Below, in pieces: positions 1 through 6,650 of a stretch of DNA of 18,137 nt (position 1 is the first letter of the stretch; each line of letters starts with the position of its first letter). The DNA comes from an uncultured Lachnospiraceae bacterium (GTDB taxonomy: Bacteria > Bacillota_A > Clostridia > Lachnospirales > Lachnospiraceae), in contig CAMWMM010000034.1 in assembly GCA_947175285.1 (NCBI GenBank), positions 1-18,137 of the forward strand, given 5' to 3'. Both the position numbers and the translations under genes were made by a program. A model generated the notes under the pieces. That model made no database searches. It saw only the letters and a program-made list of their open reading frames with translations, and was not told the origin of the DNA.

Positions 1-530
1 CAGATGTTAATCTGTAAATCCTTGTAAATTCCTACTTGAATCGAATGCGCAAATGGAATGACAGAAGGCGCGTCGTCCTCTTCGAAGTGATAAACTGTGG
101 TACGCTCCTTTTCAGGGTCAACAATCCAATATTCTAAAACATTTGACTCAGAATATAAAGTCATTTTTTTAGAATAATCCATTTTTCGGCTGCCGGGAGA
201 AACCACCTCTATAATAAAATCAGGACTTCCCTCACAACCACGTTCTGACAATATATCCTTATTACATATTACACTAATATCCGGTTCTACATAATTCTGT
301 TCATCCCTATTTAAAAATACGGCAAACGGAGCCGGAAACACTTCACAGCTTCCGCCTTTAGAATCAATATAATCAGCAATTTTTCTGGATAATGAAAACA
401 CAATCCTTTGGTGTTCGGTACTTGGCGGCGCCATCATATACATTTGCCCATCAATCAGTTCTGCTCTCTGCCCATTCGGAAGAGCATAAATATCTTCTAT
501 CGTATAAATTTTCTTCTGCGGCAATGCCAT
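1..530 (-). CDS. Uma2-family putative endonuclease (DUF820), C-terminus cut by the window edge
   Basis: Reading the minus strand from the ATG at 530 gives an uninterrupted frame to base 3 (176 codons, no stop). It begins MALPQKKIYTIEDIYALPNG and continues through ELIDGQMYMM, YVEPDISVI, PDFIIEVVSPGS, YWIVDPE and VGIYKDLQI. This is the usual block order of the Uma2/DUF820 family, a PD-(D/E)XK-like nuclease fold. The candidate catalytic residues are the D of EPDISV and the E of IIEVVSP, about 20 residues apart, followed by a lysine in the SRKMDYSKK stretch. Family members are usually about 180-200 residues, so only the last few are missing. A weak ribosome site (GTGAGGA) precedes the start. Family recognition is firm. 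Uma2 proteins have no settled cellular role, and no partner gene is visible. It is divergent from the ECF S-component gene. Confidence 0.87.
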   Translation of the reverse strand, partial: MALPQKKIYTIEDIYALPNGQRAELIDGQMYMMAPPSTEHQRIVFSLSRKIADYIDSKGGSCEVFPAPFAVFLNRDEQNYVEPDISVICNKDILSERGCEGSPDFIIEVVSPGSRKMDYSKKMTLYSESNVLEYWIVDPEKERTTVYHFEEDDAPSVIPFAHSIQVGIYKDLQINI

Positions 531-560
531 ATGCTGTCCTCACTTTCCTATTTATAGCAA

Positions 561-592
561 AATCCTATCATAAAAATTCTTTATTTACAATC
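561..592 (-). promoter_or_regulatory. candidate promoter for the Uma2-family gene
   Basis: On the minus strand a TTGTAA box is followed after 17 bases by TAGGAT, about 30 bases upstream of the start codon. Both boxes are imperfect matches to the sigma-A consensus, and the region is AT-rich, so this is only a candidate. Confidence 0.3.
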
Positions 593-649
593 ATAAGTAT
601 ATGCTCATATAAATCAAAAAAACAAATTACTGATATCATAATAATCCTT

Positions 650-678
650 TTTACAAATATATCATACCGTGTTAATAT
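650..678 (+). promoter_or_regulatory. candidate sigma-A promoter for the ECF S-component gene
   Basis: TTTACA (650-655) and TAATAT (673-678) are separated by exactly 17 bases. The start site would fall near 685, giving a leader of about 70 nt that contains the hairpin at 706-732 before the ATG at 755. Confidence 0.45.
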
Positions 679-691
679 GATTTCAACAAAA

Positions 692-748
692 CATATTACC
701 TACATGGATTCGGGTGTCTGACAGCCGAATCCTATATGATAAAGGAGG
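692..748 (+). promoter_or_regulatory. short structured leader before the ECF S-component gene
   Basis: An 8-bp perfect stem (GGATTCGG at 706-713 with CCGAATCC at 725-732) is continued inward after one mismatch by TGTC/GACA pairing. It is enclosed by a possible 5-bp outer helix (CATAT at 692-696 with ATATG at 734-738). The ribosome binding site AAAGGAGG (741-748) follows directly. No U-tract follows the hairpin on either strand, so it is not a terminator. ECF S-component genes are often under riboswitch control, but I could not match this leader to a named class. It could equally be a protein operator. Confidence 0.4.
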
Positions 749-754
749 ATTATT

Positions 755-1270
755 ATGAAAAGCGACACTGCAACAAAGAAATTAACAATTGCCGCACTCT
801 TTATGGCATTAAACATTGCCCTGAGTTCCTATGGCATTCCGGTTCCCGGCGGTCATCTATATTTATGCGATGTGGCTATCTGTACTGCTGCCATTCTGTT
901 AGACCCGTTCTATGCTTGTGTCGTCGGCGGTGTCGGCTCGTTTTTGGGAGACTTTTTCTTTTACCCTGCTCCGATGTTTGTCTCACTTGTAACGCACGGC
1001 ATACAGGCAGCTGTTATCTCATTGTTTGTACACAAACTTTTTCGGAAAAATCATAAAGCAGGCGCCGTTATCGGCGTTATCATCGGCGCAGTCATTATGA
1101 CAATCGGATATACGCTAGGTCGCGCATATGTGTACAGTACGCCGGAATATGCCATTCTCAAACTGCCCTATGAAATTTTGCAGGCAGGAATCGGGGCTGT
1201 CGCAGGAGTCGTTCTATGCTATCCCTGCAAACTATATAAAATGTATCAAAAAATAATGGAAGCAGAATAG
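755..1270 (+). CDS. ECF transporter substrate-binding (S) component
   Basis: This 171-residue protein is very hydrophobic, with about five to six membrane segments: roughly 10-30, 38-58, 60-80, 85-98, 105-128 and 140-160. The N-terminal KKLTIAALFMALNIALS stretch carries the small-residue AALxxAL-type first helix by which S components dock on EcfT. The PGGHLYLCDVAICTAA motif resembles the PGG.IHLGD signature of the ECF-ribofla_trS-like S components, whose ligands include flavin, pyrimidine and vitamin B6 precursors. The substrate here cannot be named. It acts in the membrane and needs EcfA/EcfA'/EcfT, none of which is encoded in the window, so it probably shares a module encoded elsewhere. The start is fixed by AAAGGAGG six bases upstream of the ATG. 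It converges on the GH36 gene, and its last codons (MEAE) lie in a shared hairpin. Confidence 0.85.
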   Translation: MKSDTATKKLTIAALFMALNIALSSYGIPVPGGHLYLCDVAICTAAILLDPFYACVVGGVGSFLGDFFFYPAPMFVSLVTHGIQAAVISLFVHKLFRKNHKAGAVIGVIIGAVIMTIGYTLGRAYVYSTPEYAILKLPYEILQAGIGAVAGVVLCYPCKLYKMYQKIMEAE

Positions 1271-1293
1271 CGCATTTGCTATTCTGCTTCCAT
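1246..1293 (-). terminator. Rho-independent terminator of the galactoside operon, overlapping both convergent gene ends
   Basis: Perfect 16-base arms (1256-1271 and 1278-1293) enclose a 6-base loop. On the minus strand the stem is followed by TATTTTTTG, a good U-tract, so it should terminate the GH36 transcript. On the plus strand the stem is followed by A-rich sequence, so intrinsic termination in that direction is poor. The GH36 stop codon (1279-1281) and the S-component stop codon (1268-1270) both lie within the arms. Confidence 0.8.
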
Positions 1294-3681
1294 AAAATAA
1301 AGTCTGGATGCAAAATCCTGAAAATATCTCACTTCATTATTATATCCGGTTCCGCTAAAGTTCTGCTTTAATTTCACACCGCCATACATCAGGGCATCCC
1401 CGTATACATGACAATCTTCGGTTTCACCGTCCATCTTCACAAATTTTGACACCATGTTGTGTACCAGAGAGTCCTGCTTGATATGGATAGGAGCGACAGT
1501 ATTCACCAAATCCCCGAATTCCTTAATATTATACTTTAAGAAACGGTTATAAAAATGATACGGTACGTCAGGCATAAGCCCTTTCGCCTTGTAAAATCCA
1601 AACTGCGTATTCGGTGTCACAAGCTTCTGCATTAAAAATCCTACCGCCTTTTTCCTGTCTTTTGACACGCAGGTCCATTCCATGATATTCCCGTCACTCT
1701 GCTGTAAAACGCTTTCCGCTCCGTGCGCACTGTCCGCAAAAGTCCGCCCCCTGTAAAAAGTTCCCGTCTGCAGCACTTCACGCCACTCTTTATATAAGGC
1801 AATCTGTGCCTTGACAGCTTCTAACTCTTCCTTTTTCATATCACAGAAATTACACTCATATCCGCAGATACCGAAAGCCGCCACAGAAAAACGCGTTTCT
1901 AAGGGTGTTATCCGGAGTGTCTGATGATTCGGACATGACGATACATGCGCGCTGACAACGGACATCGGATAACCGTAGCTGTATCCTGTCTGAATTTCCG
2001 CCCGGCATAGGGCGTCCGTATCATCGCTTGCCCAAATTTGCGGAAAATAGCATAAGATTCCCAAATCAAAGCGATTGCCGCCCGCCGCACATCCCTCGAA
2101 TAAAATCTTCGGGAAGCGTGTTGTCAGTTCTTTCATACAGCGGTACAATCCTAAAACATACCGGTGAGCAACTTCCCCCTGCCGTCCGGCAGGCAGGGAA
2201 GTGGAAAAATAGTCCGTAAAAGTACGGTTCATATCCCATTTCACATAAGAAATATCCGCCATGGAAAAGACGCGGCTCATTTCTTCTATGATGTAATCCT
2301 GTACGTCTTTTCTCGTCAAATCGAGTATTCTCTGATTTCTTCCCTCGGAATGCGCCTTTCCCGGAATCTGCAGCGCCCAGTCGGGATGCTTCTCATACAG
2401 GCGGCTTTTTACATTCACCATTTCAGGCTCTACCCAAATGCCGAAATCCAGTCCCATTGCCCTGATTTTCCGGGCAAGTCCGTCCACGCCGTCAGGCAGT
2501 TTTTCTTTATTCACTTCCCAGTCTCCGAGTGATTGTGTATCGTCATTACGCGTTCCAAACCAGCCGTCATCCATGACAAAAAGTTCTATGCCGGCTTCTT
2601 TTCCCGCCTTGGCTAAATTCAAGAGTTTACGCGCATTAATGTTAAAATAAGCCGCCTCCCAGCTATTTAATAAAACAGGTCTTACCTTGTTTTTCCATTC
2701 ACCGCGTATGATATGCTCTCTCACAAACCGGTGCATATGCCCGCTCATACCGTTATAGCCTTCATGGGAATAGCTCATTACCGCTTCGGGCGCTTCAAAA
2801 CACTCTCCTGCTTCCAGAAGAAAATCAAAAGACTGCGGATTGATACCCGTTACAAATCTTGTTTTCCCGTATCCGCTTACTTCTACAGCCTCATAATGAT
2901 TGCCGCTGTATATCAGGTTGAAACCGTAGCAGTCTCCCGCATCCTCGGAAGTGTCAGTCCGTCCAAGCATCACAAACGGATTTGCGCGGTTTGACGAAGT
3001 TCCTGTATAGGAGGCATTTACATGTTTCCCGAAAAGCAGCCTGACATCCGTCCGTTTCATCTCCCTTGCCCATGCGCCGTTAAATGTCGTGAAAATAAAT
3101 CCGGACAATTCAAAATCTATCTGCATACTCATCAGTCTGCGCAGGGTTATTGCTTCCGCACTCTCGTTGATAAGCTTTGCGCTTCTTGTGATAACGTCGC
3201 AGTCCTCAAAAACATAATAATGTAATTCCAGAGCAAGCTGATAACTTCTGTCTTTTAAGATAATGCAAAGATGTTCAACTTCCCCGCTCTCATCATAGGA
3301 GCCCGGCAGCGTCTGGTATTCTTCTTTTCCTTTCGTGATTTCCGCTTTATCAAATACAAAGTCCGAAGTATAGCTGCCGTCTGCGTGGGTAATCTCAAGG
3401 AATGGCTCTCTGATATCCCCTTTTCCGTATGATGACATTTCCAGTCTAATATCCTCTAAGGAAAAAGAACGATACTCCCGCTCGTCCGCGCCGCGATAGA
3501 TATTCGTATTTCCCGGCGGAAAGGCATGCTTTTCCATAAGAGCCTCACATGCTTTTTCATCCGGCAGCGTAATTTTTCTGCCGTAATAAAGATGCTCCAG
3601 ATGCCCGCTCTCCATCACGCGAAAGCAGTATGTCGTATTCTTCGTCTCAAGTACAAAACACCGATTATTTTCCTGAATCAT
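1279..3681 (-). CDS. GH36 alpha-galactosidase
   Basis: Predicted to release terminal alpha-linked galactose from oligosaccharides such as melibiose or raffinose-type sugars; cytoplasmic, with no signal peptide. From the chosen start it has 800 residues. The N-terminal beta-sandwich is followed by a TIM barrel with the clan GH-D landmarks DDGWFG (about 371), KWDMNR (nucleophile D483), GGNRFD (about 534) and WASDDTDA (acid/base D553), then a C-terminal beta domain ending YFMEAE. Bacterial GH36 enzymes are usually about 720-750 residues, so this one is slightly long. The start at 3681 is preferred because AGAGGA lies at proper spacing and it clears the upstream gene by 19 bases. An in-frame ATG at 3741 would overlap the symporter and add a basic 20-residue tail with no similarity to the family. 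Last gene of the operon. Raffinose versus other substrates cannot be decided. Confidence 0.9.
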   Translation of the reverse strand: MIQENNRCFVLETKNTTYCFRVMESGHLEHLYYGRKITLPDEKACEALMEKHAFPPGNTNIYRGADEREYRSFSLEDIRLEMSSYGKGDIREPFLEITHADGSYTSDFVFDKAEITKGKEEYQTLPGSYDESGEVEHLCIILKDRSYQLALELHYYVFEDCDVITRSAKLINESAEAITLRRLMSMQIDFELSGFIFTTFNGAWAREMKRTDVRLLFGKHVNASYTGTSSNRANPFVMLGRTDTSEDAGDCYGFNLIYSGNHYEAVEVSGYGKTRFVTGINPQSFDFLLEAGECFEAPEAVMSYSHEGYNGMSGHMHRFVREHIIRGEWKNKVRPVLLNSWEAAYFNINARKLLNLAKAGKEAGIELFVMDDGWFGTRNDDTQSLGDWEVNKEKLPDGVDGLARKIRAMGLDFGIWVEPEMVNVKSRLYEKHPDWALQIPGKAHSEGRNQRILDLTRKDVQDYIIEEMSRVFSMADISYVKWDMNRTFTDYFSTSLPAGRQGEVAHRYVLGLYRCMKELTTRFPKILFEGCAAGGNRFDLGILCYFPQIWASDDTDALCRAEIQTGYSYGYPMSVVSAHVSSCPNHQTLRITPLETRFSVAAFGICGYECNFCDMKKEELEAVKAQIALYKEWREVLQTGTFYRGRTFADSAHGAESVLQQSDGNIMEWTCVSKDRKKAVGFLMQKLVTPNTQFGFYKAKGLMPDVPYHFYNRFLKYNIKEFGDLVNTVAPIHIKQDSLVHNMVSKFVKMDGETEDCHVYGDALMYGGVKLKQNFSGTGYNNEVRYFQDFASRLYFMEAE

Positions 3682-3700
3682 AATTCTATCCTCTGCCGCA

Positions 3701-5077
3701 TTATCTTTCCTGCGCTCTTTTTTCTTTAAGCTGCGCTGCAATTTCCTCTACTTTTTCTTCTGTCAGGATAAACTTTTGATGGAATAAAAATACTGCAACC
3801 AAAAGTCCGAAAATCGGAATGACTGTCATCGTCATACGAAGCCCTACAACGGAAGAAACTGCCGCTGTCGCAACTACGCTTGTATCATCACTTAAATTAA
3901 ACACTGCCAGACAAATAGATGCCACAAGTATCGCCACACCGGCAGCAAGCTTTACTACAAAGGTTTGCATGGAGAAAATAACGCTCTCATCTCTTCGATT
4001 GTTTTTTAGCTCACCATAATCTACAGTATTGGCAAGAAATACCGTTACAAGTACTGTTAGCACACCATTTGCCGCAAAGATAAAGAAGCCCGGAATGAAC
4101 AGCAGATATACGTTGGACATATTAGTAAAAGCAAGTACAAGTAATGTGATATATCCTATAACCGCCATGGCAAAACCGATATAAAATACTTTTACCGCGC
4201 TGAAAAACTTCCGCAGTGCAGGGAAGAAAAGCATCATGGAGAGAATTTGCACCGCTCCGCCAAAGATATTGAATATCGTATAGGCAGCCTCCCAGTTCTC
4301 ACCGCCGAAATCATATTTAAAGAAGTATATAACAAGGTTCGACGTAATATAAATAGAACAGTTTATCAACACAATCGTAATAACGACAGCCATAGCCTGG
4401 TCGTTCTGAATCAGCGCTTTAAACATTTGTCCCACGGAAGGCGCATCCACATCAACTGTAGATTTTTCTTTTATATTAATGCAGGTACATAAAATAAATA
4501 TAACAAAGAGAATTGCTATCACAAGCGCAAAATATTGAAAACCTTGGCGTTCATTCCCCTGTCCCAACAGTTTGACACTCTGTACTGTGATAACCGTTAT
4601 AATGGCGGAACCGACTCCCGCACAGGAACGCGCCAGTGTCGTAAGCCTTTCACGCTCTTTACCGCCCTCCGTAAACGCCGGAATCATGGACCAGTAAGGA
4701 ATATCCATCATAGTGTAGGTAACACCCCACACAATATAAGTAATCGCCGCATAAGCCACAAGACCGCTTCCATTTAGCGCCGGCGGTGCTGCGAACATAA
4801 AGTATAAAACAAACGCATTAAGTATTGTACCAATCAAAAGCCATGGGCGGAATTTGCCCCATTTTGTTCTCGTCTTTGCCACTAAAACACCCATTACCGG
4901 GTCATTAAAAGCGTCAAAGACACGCGCCGCCATTAAGATAATACCCATTGCAATCGCACTCACACCCAAAACATCCTGATAATAATACAAAGCATAAGTT
5001 GCCGAAAGCATATATACCATGTCTTTTCCGACCGCTCCCAGACCATATGAAACTTTTTCTCTTGCCGTTAATTTCAT
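3701..5077 (-). CDS. GPH-family (MelB-like) glycoside:cation symporter
   Basis: A 458-residue membrane protein of about 12 predicted helices. The first helix region is followed by VFDAFNDPVMG, in which D55 and D59 sit where MelB has its cation-binding aspartates. The loop RTKWGKFRPWLL (about 70-81) is the family signature between helices 2 and 3. It ends in a short charged cytoplasmic tail. The family couples import of galactosides, pentosides or glucuronides to sodium or protons. Lying between two glycosidase genes, it is the probable importer of their substrate. It starts 30 bases after the preceding gene with AAAGGTGAG upstream of the ATG, and is followed after 19 bases by the GH36 gene, so the genes should be co-transcribed. 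The sugar transported is inferred from neighbours only. Confidence 0.9.
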   Translation of the reverse strand: MKLTAREKVSYGLGAVGKDMVYMLSATYALYYYQDVLGVSAIAMGIILMAARVFDAFNDPVMGVLVAKTRTKWGKFRPWLLIGTILNAFVLYFMFAAPPALNGSGLVAYAAITYIVWGVTYTMMDIPYWSMIPAFTEGGKERERLTTLARSCAGVGSAIITVITVQSVKLLGQGNERQGFQYFALVIAILFVIFILCTCINIKEKSTVDVDAPSVGQMFKALIQNDQAMAVVITIVLINCSIYITSNLVIYFFKYDFGGENWEAAYTIFNIFGGAVQILSMMLFFPALRKFFSAVKVFYIGFAMAVIGYITLLVLAFTNMSNVYLLFIPGFFIFAANGVLTVLVTVFLANTVDYGELKNNRRDESVIFSMQTFVVKLAAGVAILVASICLAVFNLSDDTSVVATAAVSSVVGLRMTMTVIPIFGLLVAVFLFHQKFILTEEKVEEIAAQLKEKRAQER

Positions 5078-5107
5078 AAACTCACCTTTCCCTTTCCATC
5101 CCTCGTT

Positions 5108-6607
5108 TTACTGCTTTTTATTCTTATTTTTCTGTGCCATCGCAAGTTCCACTACTTTATAGGCGCCATCATAAATCCCTGCTTTTTTATTTTCGATAAT
5201 ACAGTTACACATATCATCCAGCAAATGACTTTTCCCTATAAAAAGCTTTATCATTTGCAGTGTATGCGGTATATCCCTGCACTCTAACGTGCCGTCTCCG
5301 ATTTCCGCAGAGTGGATTGCTCCCCACTGTTCATGCCCGCCGACTCTCTTAATAAACAGCTTCGGCACCGGATAAAATGCAAGTTCGCTCGGCTTTGTTA
5401 CCAGCACATCACAGCTTCTCATAAGCAGATTCGTACAGTAGACCGCTTCAAATATGTTTTCATGCCAGAATGCGTGAACGCCCTCCACATTTCCGTCTAT
5501 TGCCTCCTCCGCAAACTTCTCCGTTTCTTTCCATTTATTAAAGTGCTCTGTAGAAAGTGCGCTTAACCCGGAAATTTCTTTTACAAGTTCCTCCCAGACA
5601 TTCCGGTAATCGCCTACATTGACATAGAGCGCTGCTTTCTTTTCACGGATAAGCGGCATAAGATACTTAATAATCGCTGCAAAAATTTCCTTTTGTGCGC
5701 CTGCGCCGCCGATTGTTAACAGAAAACGTATCGGTTTTCCTTCTTTTTTCCTGTTCATTCTCTTTGCGCAGTCGCTCTCTATATTTGACACAAGTTCATG
5801 GTCAATATAGTGCCCCGTATAAACAAGAGCACCATCCGGCATCGGCTCTAATACGTCTTTTCCCTGCATTCCGTTTAAAATACGATATCCCTGATAAGCA
5901 TAATGCGTCTGTATCGTATGCAGACTGCCCTCCGAGAGATGCAGCGCCATCGGCCAGTTGTCAGGTATTGAATTTACGACATGTTTCATACCCGCATGAA
6001 CCGCCGCCTGTGCAGGCCAGACATGCGTTGCTACGACCGGAATATCTTTCGGTACGTTCCGGTATACCGCCGCCATCAATTCCGCATTTTTCTGGTCGGA
6101 TGCATTGTAGCTTAATTTACGGAATCCCTCATAGTTCATAGGCTCCCATACGAATCTGTTAAACAGCCTGCTTTTGCCGGAAAGGCGTGAACCAAGGGAA
6201 TACAAATCATTCTGCGCACTGATTACCTTTGTACAGGTTGTCTGCGGATAAGAGTTTAAATCCATCCAGTACGGAACATATCCCATTGAGTTTGCTGCCG
6301 ATGCAATCGCCATGGAAATCCGGTAATGGCCGAATCCCATACGGATATTTCCCACGATAATTCCTTTTTCCGAGTCAAAAGACTCTGACACGCCGTCTGC
6401 CCCGGCACTTCTGCTGCCATCTCCCAACAATACATTCATAACGCCAAGCTGTTCTCCGATATGTGTATTTTTCTCGATTTTTACCGGATAACTGACATTT
6501 GTGTCATCTCCAAATTTTCTCATGTACTTCTTTTTTGACTGTACGGCTTTCCGGTAGACTGCCTCTGTCATCGGGTTGCCGAATATCATTTTTGATTTTT
6601 CACTCAT
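5108..6607 (-). CDS. GT-B-fold protein related to the MGDG synthase/MurG glycosyltransferase group, substrate unknown
   Basis: This 499-residue soluble protein has no signal peptide or membrane helix. A glycine-rich N-terminal block (about 83-117: IIVGNIRMGFGHYRISMA, then YVPYWMDL) matches the GxGHxxxAxA nucleotide-fold start of MGDG synthase-like enzymes. A second Rossmann-like half begins at LLTIGGAGAQKEIF (about 296-309). Near the C-terminus DVLVTKPSELAFYPVPKLF and GGHEQWGA (about 400-430) resemble the TKPGG..E...P and GQE..NA donor-site blocks. The loop after TKPSEL is about four residues short of the usual form and the canonical TxE is not clear, so the donor site may be altered or lost. 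The first 80 residues match nothing I recognise. It lies 43 bases after the GH2 gene and 30 before the symporter, in the middle of a sugar-degrading operon. The fold is fairly well supported; activity and substrate are not known. Confidence 0.6.
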   Translation of the reverse strand: MSEKSKMIFGNPMTEAVYRKAVQSKKKYMRKFGDDTNVSYPVKIEKNTHIGEQLGVMNVLLGDGSRSAGADGVSESFDSEKGIIVGNIRMGFGHYRISMAIASAANSMGYVPYWMDLNSYPQTTCTKVISAQNDLYSLGSRLSGKSRLFNRFVWEPMNYEGFRKLSYNASDQKNAELMAAVYRNVPKDIPVVATHVWPAQAAVHAGMKHVVNSIPDNWPMALHLSEGSLHTIQTHYAYQGYRILNGMQGKDVLEPMPDGALVYTGHYIDHELVSNIESDCAKRMNRKKEGKPIRFLLTIGGAGAQKEIFAAIIKYLMPLIREKKAALYVNVGDYRNVWEELVKEISGLSALSTEHFNKWKETEKFAEEAIDGNVEGVHAFWHENIFEAVYCTNLLMRSCDVLVTKPSELAFYPVPKLFIKRVGGHEQWGAIHSAEIGDGTLECRDIPHTLQMIKLFIGKSHLLDDMCNCIIENKKAGIYDGAYKVVELAMAQKNKNKKQ

Positions 6608-6650
6608 TTTTTGCGGTGCTCCTTTCCTATTCTATATCTTTTCTATATTT

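Noticed and set aside
392..721. Plus-strand open frame of 109 codons
   Set aside because: It lies largely antisense to the Uma2-family gene, has no ribosome site, and its translation has no recognisable pattern.
736..1056. Plus-strand open frame of 106 codons overlapping the ECF S-component gene
   Set aside because: It is a shifted reading of the membrane protein gene and is rich in cysteine and arginine in a way typical of out-of-frame translation.
2185..2205. PAGRQG-coding GC-rich palindrome in the GH36 gene, resembling an inserted repeat
   Set aside because: GH36 enzymes normally carry LPPxRQGE at this place, so LPAGRQGE fits the family and needs no insertion to explain it.
3682..3741. 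Longer GH36 start at 3741
   Set aside because: It overlaps the symporter gene, adds a basic tail absent from the family, and lacks the good ribosome site seen before 3681.
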